Part shown: in pieces, positions 55,309-64,000 of the stretch
Layout: every line of letters starts with the position of its first letter
How positions within the stretch are numbered: position 1 is the stretch's first letter
Source: Cellvibrio zantedeschiae
GTDB taxonomy: Bacteria; Pseudomonadota; Gammaproteobacteria; Pseudomonadales; Cellvibrionaceae
Assembly: GCF_014652535.1 (NCBI RefSeq)
Contig: NZ_BMYZ01000001.1
Span: 620,001-684,000 of the forward strand
Direction of reading: 5' to 3'
DNA length: 64,000 bases
Position numbers and translations under genes: made by a program
Notes under the pieces: generated by a model
What the model saw: the letters and a program-made list of their open reading frames with translations, nothing else
The model's database searches: none
Told to the model about the DNA's origin: nothing

Positions 55309-57138
55309 ATGAAAAAGTTGTTGATTGGGGTTGGCGTTTTAGTGATTGCCTCAGCTATTTTTCTCTACGCTGCCTACGGCGGATTTGGCAAACCGCTTGA
55401 AGCTCCTGGTGGCACTCCGTTCGTGAGTTCGGTTCCAGACGACTGGTCTGCGCATAAACAAGCGAAAATGGCTGCGCGCGATACTCATATTGTGCAACAT
55501 CAAATTGCTTACAACCGCTTTGCGGATTTTGCGGAAAGTGAAACTGATGGCATCCCCTACATTATCCTAAAATTATTACCAGTTATTGCGCCGGAATATT
55601 GGGGGGAGGGCGACAATTTTTTAAGCGTTATGGGTTTGTTTTTTGATGAACGATTACCGGGTGCGCCTGTGCCCCGCGGTATGGGTTTTAGCGGCTTGTC
55701 GCGTGTTAACCCTGTAGGCAATATTGATTACGCCTCATTTTCCTGTGGCGCATGTCATATAGGTCGTGTTCGTACGGAGGACAATAAATTTTATTATTTG
55801 GATGGTGGTATCAATGCCGAATTTAATGTGGTGGGTTATCGCAAACGTTTGGTACAAACCATCGATAAAATTGCAGGTACCGAAATTGATCCGGCAAAGC
55901 GCACCGAGTTAGTTACCAATAAAATACTGGAAGCTATAGATCAGGTTCATGCACTAAACCCTAATTATTTTTATAAGAACTTTACTTACGAAAATCGCAC
56001 CTTTGATGCGGCTTATGAGCAAGCCCAAATTGATTTATTCAAAAAAACTGCCGGCACAAGGGTTTCGCAATTTATTAAGCATCACGAAGATGAATACCAT
56101 GGTTGGGAAAAATTTGTTGATAAATATTATCAGGGTGCGCAACCTCAATTGCTGGATGGTTTGCCTGGAATGGAAGACGCTATTGGTTTCAATACAGTTA
56201 AAGCCAATGCAAATTTAAAACTCAACCTGCTTACAAAACCCTTCGCGTTTTTGGCGCTGCCACCGAGCCATGGCGTTACGGATATTATGGCCGTGTGGGA
56301 GCAGAACACCCATGATCCTTTATGGAGTGAAGATAAGAGACATTTAATTAATGGCGGTGGTCAATGGACTGGTCATATCCCATTACCTATTTATAAAAAT
56401 ATTGCAGCGCAATTAACCATTGGTTACGACAATGTTGATGTACGAGTTTCTGCATTTGCGGAAGAAGTATTGGATAAAATGCCTGCGAGTGTTTATCCCT
56501 TTGATGTTGACATAGCTTTGGCAAAAAAAGGTCAGGCACTTTTCGCTGAAAATTGTGCAGCTTGTCATCAGCCCCATAATGGAAAGGTGTATAACAATTT
56601 GGGAACTGATATGGGCCGCGCGAAAATTGCGGGCTTGTTTGTCACTCTTGGTGCTATAAGCGGGTTCACGGATGTTTGTGACGCAGGTACTGTGGTGCAA
56701 ATGTATGACAAAGATGTAAAACCTTGTGCTGAATACAAAGGCGTTTCACTTAAAGGGAAAAAGTCCCTGGCTATGACCGCGCCCAAGCAACACGAGGGTT
56801 ACAACGCTTTGCCTTTGGTAGGTTTATGGGCGCAAGCACCTTATTTGCATAATGGTTCAGTACCAACGCTCTATCATTTGTTAGTGCCCAACGAGCGCCC
56901 GGCAGTTTTTGTTAAAAGTCGGTTGGATTACGATCAAAAACTCGCTGGTTTTGTTTGGGAGTTGGATGCAGCTAAGGATAAAAACGAAGGTTATGAATTT
57001 GACACTCGTTTGTCTCCCGCAATGAGTAATCGCGGGCACGACACAAATATAGAGCAAGATGGTAAGACCTTTAAGTTGAACTGGGCAGATGATAAAGAGG
57101 GCGCCCTGGCTCTGGTCGAATATTTAAAGATCTTGTAA
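55309..57138 (+). CDS. Di-heme c-type cytochrome, RoxA/MauG-like
   Basis: A 609-residue exported or membrane-anchored protein (N-terminal hydrophobic segment about 4-24). Two CxxCH heme motifs lie at Cys146-His150 (CGACH) and Cys416-His420 (CAACH). Later segments LVGLWAQAPYLHNGSVPTLYHLL are typical of MauG/RoxA-type di-heme enzymes. These act as peroxidases, protein oxidants or dioxygenases (RoxA cleaves rubber). I cannot say which. It follows P450 and GH10 genes on the same strand. Confidence 0.88.
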   Translation: MKKLLIGVGVLVIASAIFLYAAYGGFGKPLEAPGGTPFVSSVPDDWSAHKQAKMAARDTHIVQHQIAYNRFADFAESETDGIPYIILKLLPVIAPEYWGEGDNFLSVMGLFFDERLPGAPVPRGMGFSGLSRVNPVGNIDYASFSCGACHIGRVRTEDNKFYYLDGGINAEFNVVGYRKRLVQTIDKIAGTEIDPAKRTELVTNKILEAIDQVHALNPNYFYKNFTYENRTFDAAYEQAQIDLFKKTAGTRVSQFIKHHEDEYHGWEKFVDKYYQGAQPQLLDGLPGMEDAIGFNTVKANANLKLNLLTKPFAFLALPPSHGVTDIMAVWEQNTHDPLWSEDKRHLINGGGQWTGHIPLPIYKNIAAQLTIGYDNVDVRVSAFAEEVLDKMPASVYPFDVDIALAKKGQALFAENCAACHQPHNGKVYNNLGTDMGRAKIAGLFVTLGAISGFTDVCDAGTVVQMYDKDVKPCAEYKGVSLKGKKSLAMTAPKQHEGYNALPLVGLWAQAPYLHNGSVPTLYHLLVPNERPAVFVKSRLDYDQKLAGFVWELDAAKDKNEGYEFDTRLSPAMSNRGHDTNIEQDGKTFKLNWADDKEGALALVEYLKIL

Positions 57139-57149
57139 TTCCTGCATTT

Positions 57150-57187
57150 AATCAATCCCGTTTCCCAAGTTGGAAGCGGGGTTGATT
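57150..57187 (+). terminator. Probable terminator after cytochrome gene
   Basis: AATCAATCCCG...TTCC pairs (with G-U pairs) with GGAAGCGGGGTTGATT. The following T-run is short. Confidence 0.5.
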
Positions 57188-57325
57188 GTTCAATTTCTCT
57201 TCCAACCCCCTGTATTCTTAAGAGTGAATCAGCGCATCGGCTACTTATTTCCTCTCCATTAATCTCTCTTTTTTTACCTATCAAATATTTTTCATTTTGC
57301 TGGCGTATGTTTGCTTATGGTCTGT

Positions 57326-57390
57326 TTGACAATTTCATTGCGGCGGGAGTAGTATTTGATTTCTTGTGTTCATGTATACAAGTGCTCAAG
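57326..57390 (+). promoter_or_regulatory. TonB-receptor promoter with GTATAC operator
   Basis: TTGACA 57326-57331, 18-bp spacer, TAGTAT 57350-57355, expected start near 57362. Right after it is CATGTATACAAG (57371-57382), part of the 18-mer TGTATACAAGTGCTCAAG (57373-57390) repeated exactly before GH115. Confidence 0.6.
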
Positions 57391-57462
57391 TATGCACATG
57401 CTAGGGCTTGTTTGGATGCAAGAGAACCAACGATGAATAACCATAATTAAATTGGAGTTAGT

Positions 57463-60405
57463 ATGAAAAATAAGTCCTCATTAAATGTCTTTAAATTAAG
57501 CGTATTGAGTTTGAGTGTGGCGGCTGTCGTCGCCCAAGCTCAAACAACACCCGCTCCTGCAGAAGAAATTGTAGTGACGGGGTACAAGGCGAGTTTGCAA
57601 AGCGCCACCAATGCAAAGCGGGCATCTACTGCAATGGTGGAGTCAGTTTTTGCTGAAGATATAGGTAAGTTTGCGGATACCAATATCGCGGAAGCGGTTA
57701 ACCGCATGCCTGGTATTCAAATTAGCCGTGATACCTTCGGTGATGGTGTAAACGTGTCGATTCGTGGCCTTGGTTCAAGTTTTACCAAGGTGACATTGAA
57801 TGATTCTCAAATCGCTGTAGCTTCTGCCGGTAGTGTTGATGCACAAAACCAAAACCGTGAAATCGATTTAAATTTATTTCCAACCGAGCTGTTTACCCGT
57901 TTCGATGTCAAAAAAACCCCGGTAGCCAGCATGCTTGAAGGCGGTGTAGCGGGTGTAGTTAATATTCGCAATGCGCGCCCGTTTGATAATAAAGAACAGG
58001 GCTTCCAGTCGGTATTTAACGTGCAAGGTATTTATACCGAGATCAACGAAAAAACCAGTCCCAAACTCTCTGCTTTGGGTAGTTGGACCAACGATACTTT
58101 CGGTGTTCTCGGCGGTGTTTCGCTCTATAACCGAAACCTGACCACCAAAGGTTACGAAACGATTGGCTATACCACGCTCAGCGTGCCCCATGGTATTTGC
58201 GGAAGCACACCAACGGGTTCCCAGACACTCGCAACCGCAGGCACTTGTAATGCTCCATCTACCGGTAATGATTGGAACGTTGCAGGTGTTACCGCAACAC
58301 AAGGTTACGGTGTTGTACCTACTAACGCAGGTGCTGGATTAACAGCGGGTACTGTAATCGACAAAGCATTTTTATTGGGCAAGAACCCCGGTTTGACAAT
58401 TGACCAGGTTGCGAATGGATTTATTCCTCGTCTGGGTCGTCCGTCTTACATGGATGGCGATCAGGATCGTTTAACAGGTGTTGTGTCTTTGGAATATCGC
58501 CCCAGTGACCAGGCACGTTTTTATTTGGATGTAGTCGCTACTGATCAGCAAAAAGAATTTAATCGTATCGATTTAAACTTTATTGGTCGCTTCGGTAACG
58601 CAATTCCTTTGAATATGAAAGTGGATGAAAATAATGTAGTGACTTCTGCAACTTTCGCTAACGCCCAGTTCTTTCTTGAAGCGCGTCCTTACAGCGAAGA
58701 TTTGAATTTCTACAATGTGAATCCCGGTGCGCATTTTGAGTTTAACGACCTCAGCACAGTTGATGTGCAGCTCAACTCAAGCCGCAGTGATTGGCGCCGT
58801 GAATCGCCCACTGTATTAATCAATACACCTTTGAACAAAGGCATTTCTGTTGATTACGTCAACAATGGCAATGTGCCAACCTTTACCCCTAAAGGTGTAA
58901 ATTTGAATGATCCTGCGGCTGGTTGGACATGGGCTGGTGGACGTTTGAATATCCAGAACGAAGAGCGTGACACCGAGACCGATGGCATTCACGTAGATTA
59001 CCGTTTTGGTGACGACACTAATAATGTGAAGGTCGGTATTGCCAAAGACACCATCAAGCGTGCAATTCGCGGTTACGATAACAGCGCCCGTTGGGAAGAT
59101 GTTGCGTGTCGCAATGGTTTGGACGCAAGTGGAAATAGCCCGGCAACAGGTCGCGCTGCTTGTGATGGTATGAGTGCAAACGCAAAAATTCCGCAAAGTG
59201 CTTTAGCTTCCTATCTGATGGCAGGCCCTTACGGTTTTATCGATGTGAATTACGATAAATTTTTTGCTGCGACAAATTACTACGCTCTTAAAGACAGCGC
59301 TCCAGAAGGCAACTCATCTAATACCGGTGCTAACTCAGGTATCATCGATGAAGATACAACTGGCGGTTATTTTGAGTTAAACACATCTACCGAAGTGGGT
59401 GGCAGACCGCTTAATATCAACGTGGGTGCTCGTTACGCAGAAACAGAACAACTTATTTCTGGTCCTGTAACTATTGCTGGCGTTCGTCAGTATCAAGATC
59501 TCAAGTCGAAATATGATGCTTGGTTGCCATCTTTTAACTCAACCTTTGATGTTACTGATGACATCAAGTTGCGCTTCGCAGCTTCGCGTACCTTAACTCG
59601 TCCAAATCCAAGCTCCATGCTTCCTGCTACAACATTTAGCGATGTGTCGGCGGTGCAAGCAAGACAAGGTAACCCAAATTTATCTCCGTACCTGGGCACT
59701 AACTTTGATATAGGTGGTGAGTGGTATACCGGTGACGAAGGTTATGTGGGTGTGACTTTGTTTGAAAAACAAATCACCGGTTTCACTGTAACGGGCACTA
59801 ACCAAATTCCATTCCTGAACTTGGGTATTCCGTTCGACAGTTTGACCCAACAACAGCGTGATGCCATCAACAGCCCGGCTCGTGGTGGTCCAAACGTTGC
59901 GACTGTAACGGTTGAGCAACAAGTGAATGCGTCTGGTAGCTTGAACATCGAAGGTGCGGAAATTACCTGGGTTCAACCTTTGGATATGATCCTTGAAGGT
60001 TTGGGCTTTAACGCTAACTACACGCACATCAAGCAGAAGAGCGAAGGTTCAGGCGTACCGGCAATTGCTGTAGGCGTTTCACCAGAAACCTATAACTTCA
60101 CTGCTTATTGGGAAAACTACGGGGCATCAATTCGTTTGACTTATTCATATAACGAAGGAAGTTACGCCTCTGGCAACAACCAAAACAATACACTGGCTGC
60201 TTACCTCTATTCAGATTCAAGAGGCCAGCTTGATTTGTCATCCAGTTACAAATTTGAAGGTGTAACGGGTGAGCCAGAACTGAGTTTGAATGTAAGTAAT
60301 TTGACGGGCGAACCTCTAAGAACAACTTGGGGTTATGATTCCGCCACATTCACTTACTATGATCCAGGTATGATCGTAACTCTTGGTCTTCGCGCTTCGT
60401 TTTAA
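57463..60405 (+). CDS. TonB-dependent outer-membrane receptor (TonB-Xanth-Caul type)
   Basis: A 980-residue receptor. Signal peptide to about residue 27, TonB box EEIVVTG at about 34-40, plug domain with NIAEAVNRMPGIQISRD and SIRGLGSSFTKVTLND, and a long beta-barrel ending in aromatic-terminal LGLRASF. It belongs to the large-receptor group used for glycan oligomers. It precedes GH115 and GH35 genes and shares an operator with GH115, so uptake of glucuronoxylan oligomers is a reasonable inference. Confidence 0.93.
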   Translation: MKNKSSLNVFKLSVLSLSVAAVVAQAQTTPAPAEEIVVTGYKASLQSATNAKRASTAMVESVFAEDIGKFADTNIAEAVNRMPGIQISRDTFGDGVNVSIRGLGSSFTKVTLNDSQIAVASAGSVDAQNQNREIDLNLFPTELFTRFDVKKTPVASMLEGGVAGVVNIRNARPFDNKEQGFQSVFNVQGIYTEINEKTSPKLSALGSWTNDTFGVLGGVSLYNRNLTTKGYETIGYTTLSVPHGICGSTPTGSQTLATAGTCNAPSTGNDWNVAGVTATQGYGVVPTNAGAGLTAGTVIDKAFLLGKNPGLTIDQVANGFIPRLGRPSYMDGDQDRLTGVVSLEYRPSDQARFYLDVVATDQQKEFNRIDLNFIGRFGNAIPLNMKVDENNVVTSATFANAQFFLEARPYSEDLNFYNVNPGAHFEFNDLSTVDVQLNSSRSDWRRESPTVLINTPLNKGISVDYVNNGNVPTFTPKGVNLNDPAAGWTWAGGRLNIQNEERDTETDGIHVDYRFGDDTNNVKVGIAKDTIKRAIRGYDNSARWEDVACRNGLDASGNSPATGRAACDGMSANAKIPQSALASYLMAGPYGFIDVNYDKFFAATNYYALKDSAPEGNSSNTGANSGIIDEDTTGGYFELNTSTEVGGRPLNINVGARYAETEQLISGPVTIAGVRQYQDLKSKYDAWLPSFNSTFDVTDDIKLRFAASRTLTRPNPSSMLPATTFSDVSAVQARQGNPNLSPYLGTNFDIGGEWYTGDEGYVGVTLFEKQITGFTVTGTNQIPFLNLGIPFDSLTQQQRDAINSPARGGPNVATVTVEQQVNASGSLNIEGAEITWVQPLDMILEGLGFNANYTHIKQKSEGSGVPAIAVGVSPETYNFTAYWENYGASIRLTYSYNEGSYASGNNQNNTLAAYLYSDSRGQLDLSSSYKFEGVTGEPELSLNVSNLTGEPLRTTWGYDSATFTYYDPGMIVTLGLRASF

Positions 60406-60436
60406 GTAAATCATGCTTTGAGTTGCGAGTTTAAAA

Positions 60437-60468
60437 AATCCTCCAGTTAATGCTGGGGGATTTTTTTT
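60437..60468 (+). terminator. Intrinsic terminator after receptor gene
   Basis: ATCCTCCAG / CTGGGGGAT stem, 6-nt loop, eight T. Confidence 0.8.
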
Positions 60469-60548
60469 GCGTTTGTTTTTTTGCACTTTAAGAATCCAGT
60501 CCCCGTCTATTTCAGGCGCGCCACTGCCGCCACATCTTGATCGTCACA

Positions 60549-60603
60549 TTGACACCTTATTAAATGGCTAGTAGGATAATATGCTTGTATACAAGTGCTC
60601 AAG
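60549..60603 (+). promoter_or_regulatory. GH115 promoter with palindromic GTATAC operator
   Basis: TTGACA 60549-60554, 17-bp spacer, TAGGAT 60572-60577, expected start near 60584. The perfect palindrome CTTGTATACAAG (60584-60595) covers the start point and continues into the shared 18-mer TGTATACAAGTGCTCAAG (60586-60603). Confidence 0.65.
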
Positions 60604-60676
60604 AGACATCCATTTTCGTTGAATGGGATTGACTTGTTTTCTATTAAGACCAGGGTTGTTGAGGCAGAAGAAAAAT

Positions 60677-63268
60677 ATGCGAATTTTAATAAGTAGCCTA
60701 ATTGTATTTTGCGGGGGTGTATTTGCATCCTTGTCTTACGCGTGTGAATTACCCGCGTCCGTATGCTTTAGCAAAAAGTCTGGCAGTTTTGAACTCATTC
60801 AATCTGGAAAACCCGCCGGGATTTACGTTGATAAGTCAGCTGACCCCGCTGTTCTGCGCGTTGCTAATAATTTTGCGGCCGATATAGGTCGCGTGGGTGG
60901 ATCAACCGCACCTCTTATTTCCAGTATCGAAAACGCCAAGGGAAATGTGGTGATTGTGGGCGTTGCAGGTCAAAGCCCTGTTATCAATGAATTGATTAGC
61001 AGCGGTAAGCTCAAAGTAGATGGGCTCAATGCTCAATGGGAAGCATATCAACGCGTGGTTGTGGAGCGTCCCTTTCCAAATGTTCCCAAAGCACTTGTTA
61101 TTGTCGGTTCAGACAGGCGAGGTGCTGTTTATGGAACCTATGATATTTCGGAAAAAATGGGTGTTTCGCCCTGGTACTGGTTTGCAGATGTCCCTGTGCA
61201 GAAAAAATCCAACGTCTTCGTAACTGCAGGTGCCTACAGCGATGCCCCCAAAATTAAATACCGCGGCATTTTTATCAATGACGAAGATCCTGGTTTTAGC
61301 AGCTGGGCGATCAAGCATTACGGCGGTATTAATTCAAAAATGTATGAACACGTCTTCGAACTTTTGTTGCGCATGAAAGCTAACTATTTATGGCCCGCAA
61401 TGTGGCCGCCAAAAGCCTTCAACGAAGATGATCCTCAAAATAAAATACTTGCGGATGAAATGGGAATTGTTGTTGGTGCGTCGCATCATGAACCCATGAC
61501 CCGCGCGCACGACGAATGGCACAGGAATATGGACAAAGGTGTTACAGGCGGCAAATGGGATTACGCCACTAATGCGGCCAACTTGCGCACTTTTTGGCGC
61601 GGCGGCATAGAGCGCATGATGTCGAAAGGTAATGGACAAGCTTACGAAAGCCTTGTCACTGTGGGCATGCGTGGTGATGGTGATGAAGCCATGAGCGAAG
61701 GCACTGCAACTCAGTTATTGGAAACCATAGTTGCGGATCAACGTCGTATTATTTCCGAAGTAACCGGAAAGCCTGCAGATCAAACACCGCAAGTGTGGGC
61801 GCTCTATAAAGAGGTTCAGGATTATTACGATCATGGAATGAAAGTTCCAGACGATGTCACTTTGTTATTTGCAGATGATAACTGGGGACAAATTCGCCGT
61901 TTGCCCACAGGTGATTTAAATCGTAAAGGTGGTTACGGTGTTTATTATCATTTTGATTACGTTGGTGCGCCGCGTAATTATAAGTGGACCAATACTGTTC
62001 AAATCGAAAAAATCTGGCAACAAATGGATCTCGCTTACGAGCGCGGTGCGCGCAATCTCTGGATCGTTAACGTCGGTGATATTAAACCCCTGGAGTTCCC
62101 GATTAGTTTCTTTATGAAGCAAGCATGGAATCCAAATGCTATGACCTTGAATGCGTTAAAGCAATATCCAAATGATTGGGCGCGCGCTACTTTTGGTGCG
62201 AAAAACGCCGCTGAAATTGCGAACTTAATGAATCGTTATAGCCAATATGCTGCGCGTAAAAAACCTGAGCTAATTGATGCAACAAGTTTCCGTTTGGGTG
62301 AAGGTAATGGAAGTAAATTAGACGGTGGCGAGTTTGGCTTCCTGGTTGCGCAATGGGATGAGCTTGAAAAAGATATGCTGAAAATAAAAGCATCCTTGCC
62401 CGCAAATCAGCAATCAGCTTATTTTCAGTTAGTTGAATATCCCATAGCGTCTTTTTCAAATCTTTATAAACTTTATTACGCAGTTGCCTGGAATCACCGC
62501 TTGGCTACAGCAGAAGATGCGCGTGCAAATGTATTTGCCGATCAGGCCGAAGCTGCTTTTAGTCGCGATAAAACCTTAATGGATGCCTACCATCAACTTG
62601 AGCGAGGTAAGTGGGACGGTATGATGTCGCAAACACATATTGGTTACACCAATTGGCAGCAACCAGAAGTACAGATCATGCCAACGATCAAACGTGTTCA
62701 AGCTAAAGCTGCTGCAGCGCCAATCGTTTTTGCGGAGCCATCTAAAAAAGAAAATGGTTTGATAGTGATAGAAGCACCTAACTTCAGTCGCGCCGTTAAC
62801 GGCTCAGGGCTTGCTTGGAAAGTAATACCAAATCTTGGCCGCACACTCGGCGCTGTCACTGCATTTCCGCAAGGACAAAAGCCGACAACTCAACAAGATG
62901 CAGTACGCCTTGAATATGATATAGATATTAAAAAGGCGGGTGATTTAACGCTGCAAGTTTATTTGTCACCAACGCTGGATACAACAGGTAGGGGTTCATT
63001 ACGTGTGGGTGTTTCGATAGATGACGGTCCTATGCAAATTTTGGTTGATAAATTATTGCCCGCACCAAATGCAACGACTTTACAGGAGCAATTCAATTGG
63101 AATCGAGCTGTTGAAAACAACGCTCGCATGCTTGAAACATCATTTATTGATATCAATGCGGGCAAGCACACGGTTAAAGTGTGGCGTTTGGATGACAATG
63201 TGGTGCTACAAAAGCTGGTGGCAAGCACGCAAACTATTCCATTGAGTTTTCTAGGTCCATTGCCCTAA
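60677..63268 (+). CDS. GH115 xylan alpha-1,2-glucuronidase
   Basis: An 863-residue exported GH115 enzyme. ATG 60677 gives MRILISSLIVFCGGVFASLSYA as signal peptide; the frame extends upstream but without signal character. The family core is seen in ASHHEPMTRAHDEWHRN, VTVGMRGDGDEAMSEGT and LLFADDNWGQIRRLP, and the C-terminal half holds the beta-sandwich. GH115 removes 4-O-methyl-glucuronic acid from polymeric xylan. The upstream receptor gene carries the same operator, so they look co-regulated though separated by a terminator. Confidence 0.94.
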   Translation: MRILISSLIVFCGGVFASLSYACELPASVCFSKKSGSFELIQSGKPAGIYVDKSADPAVLRVANNFAADIGRVGGSTAPLISSIENAKGNVVIVGVAGQSPVINELISSGKLKVDGLNAQWEAYQRVVVERPFPNVPKALVIVGSDRRGAVYGTYDISEKMGVSPWYWFADVPVQKKSNVFVTAGAYSDAPKIKYRGIFINDEDPGFSSWAIKHYGGINSKMYEHVFELLLRMKANYLWPAMWPPKAFNEDDPQNKILADEMGIVVGASHHEPMTRAHDEWHRNMDKGVTGGKWDYATNAANLRTFWRGGIERMMSKGNGQAYESLVTVGMRGDGDEAMSEGTATQLLETIVADQRRIISEVTGKPADQTPQVWALYKEVQDYYDHGMKVPDDVTLLFADDNWGQIRRLPTGDLNRKGGYGVYYHFDYVGAPRNYKWTNTVQIEKIWQQMDLAYERGARNLWIVNVGDIKPLEFPISFFMKQAWNPNAMTLNALKQYPNDWARATFGAKNAAEIANLMNRYSQYAARKKPELIDATSFRLGEGNGSKLDGGEFGFLVAQWDELEKDMLKIKASLPANQQSAYFQLVEYPIASFSNLYKLYYAVAWNHRLATAEDARANVFADQAEAAFSRDKTLMDAYHQLERGKWDGMMSQTHIGYTNWQQPEVQIMPTIKRVQAKAAAAPIVFAEPSKKENGLIVIEAPNFSRAVNGSGLAWKVIPNLGRTLGAVTAFPQGQKPTTQQDAVRLEYDIDIKKAGDLTLQVYLSPTLDTTGRGSLRVGVSIDDGPMQILVDKLLPAPNATTLQEQFNWNRAVENNARMLETSFIDINAGKHTVKVWRLDDNVVLQKLVASTQTIPLSFLGPLP

Positions 63269-63280
63269 AATTCCGAATTA

Positions 63281-63316
63281 AAAATCCCTCAACTAAAAAT
63301 TGGGGGATTTTATTTT
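63281..63316 (+). terminator. Intrinsic terminator after GH115 gene
   Basis: AAAATCCCTCAA pairs with TTGGGGGATTTT (one G-U pair) around CTAAAAA, followed by a T-rich stretch. Confidence 0.7.
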
Positions 63317-63380
63317 CTCTGTAAAAATTTATACTATTAATGATATGAAAGATAATGAAATATTTATTGAGGGCTGTTTG

Positions 63381-64000
63381 ATGTTAATAAGCAAAATTCG
63401 TAGTGCAATTGCGGTGTTTGCCTGCATTTTTTTATCCGGGTTCGTATTGGCAGAGCAAATGCCTGTTGTCGATAAAACATCAAAACAATTGCTCATCAAC
63501 AACCAAGCCTACTTGATGCTTGGCGGGGAGCTGGCAAATTCCAGCGCTGCCAGTTCCGCTTATTTAAATCAGATTTGGCCAAAATTAACGGCTATGAACT
63601 TAAATACGGTGTTAGTGCCTATTTATTGGGAGCTAATGGAGCCAAAAGAGGGCGAATTTAATTTTGATTTGTTGGATACGGCTTTGAAAAACGCTCGTGC
63701 CAATCGCATGAAGTTAGTCTTGTTGTGGTTCGGCTCATGGAAAAATAGCATGTCCTGTTACACGCCTGCCTGGGTTAAAAACGATCCAGTACGTTTTCCG
63801 TTAGTGGAGAATCGCGATGGCAAAAAACAAGCTATTTTAAGTCCTTTCTCTCAGAATAATTTACAAGCTGATATTCGTGCGTATTCCGCGCTGCTTTCTT
63901 ATTTGAAAAAAGTGGATGCCGAAAAAACGGTTATCATGATCCAAGTAGAAAATGAAGTAGGTATGTTGCCTGATGCGCGCGATTTTAACGCGGCTGCAAA
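63381..64000 (+). CDS. GH35 beta-galactosidase-like enzyme (3' end cut by window edge)
   Basis: The frame opens at ATG 63381 (GAGGG 7 nt upstream) and leaves the window after 206 codons. A signal peptide ends near VLAEQ (residue 26). The N-terminal GH35 barrel is recognised by MLGGELANSSA, VLVPIYWELMEPKEGEFNFD and the catalytic-region motif MIQVENEVG. It resembles the GH35 group that includes exported Cellvibrio and Xanthomonas enzymes. Substrate may be galactose on xyloglucan or xylan side chains. An in-frame ATG at 63345 would spoil the signal and is less likely. Confidence 0.85.
   Translation, partial: MLISKIRSAIAVFACIFLSGFVLAEQMPVVDKTSKQLLINNQAYLMLGGELANSSAASSAYLNQIWPKLTAMNLNTVLVPIYWELMEPKEGEFNFDLLDTALKNARANRMKLVLLWFGSWKNSMSCYTPAWVKNDPVRFPLVENRDGKKQAILSPFSQNNLQADIRAYSALLSYLKKVDAEKTVIMIQVENEVGMLPDARDFNAAA

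Overview
The window looks like chromosome of a plant-polysaccharide-degrading gammaproteobacterium, most likely Cellvibrio or a close relative in Cellvibrionaceae. This rests on gene content: GH11-CBM60 and GH10 xylanases, GH115, GH127/146, GH97 and GH35 enzymes, poly-serine linkers behind lipoprotein signals, a long TonB-dependent receptor and FadR-type GntR regulators. It also rests on a moderate G+C that I judged by eye. I see no tRNA, rRNA, insertion sequence, prophage or CRISPR array.

Layout. 1-3.5 kb: a truncated acyl-CoA thioesterase and a hybrid sensor kinase. 3.7-20.5 kb: an L-arabinose/arabinoxylan locus. It holds a GntR regulator divergent from araB-araD-araA, an exported aldose epimerase, a poly-Ser lipoprotein, a FucP-type sugar permease, a secreted GH127/GH146 beta-L-arabinofuranosidase, a GH11-CBM60 xylanase, a HEAT-repeat protein and a GH97 lipoprotein. 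21-29.6 kb: serine synthesis (serC-type, serA-type), a mosaic palindromic repeat, a YqfO-like/Nudix pair, then acyl-CoA dehydrogenase, acyl-CoA ligase and a patatin. 29.6-34.1 kb: an unusual three-gene operon (exported isoaspartyl methyltransferase, membrane spermidine-synthase-like protein, exported alpha/beta hydrolase). 34.3-47.7 kb: mostly housekeeping (sulfite reductase pair, RluA-type synthase, acetate permease pair, DesK/DesR-type two-component system, alkaline phosphatase, esterase, SPFH-Arc-DUF4177 cluster). 47.8-64 kb: a second GntR regulator, a large FAD/Fe-S dehydrogenase, P450, GH10 xylanase lipoprotein, di-heme cytochrome c, TonB receptor, GH115 alpha-glucuronidase and the start of a GH35 enzyme. 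Together these suggest glucuronoxylan use.

How it fits together. Secreted GH11 and GH10 would cut xylan. GH115, GH127 and GH97 would strip side chains, the TonB receptor and FucP-type permease would import products, and AraA-AraB-AraD would convert L-arabinose to D-xylulose 5-phosphate. Two operator families stand out. An ATAATACAAAT-type motif lies before araB, GH127 and GH97. A GTATAC-centred palindrome (best copy CTTGTATACAAG) lies before the TonB receptor and GH115 and twice beside the second GntR gene.

Main candidate novelty: four intergenic modules in which a promoter that carries, or is embedded in, a sugar-regulator-like operator is followed by strong hairpins and an intrinsic terminator, with no credible ORF. 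They lie at about 13147-13288, 20673-20845, 48724-48946 and 49066-49178, and could be regulated small RNAs or attenuated leaders. All such calls come from reading the sequence only; no folding program or database search was run.
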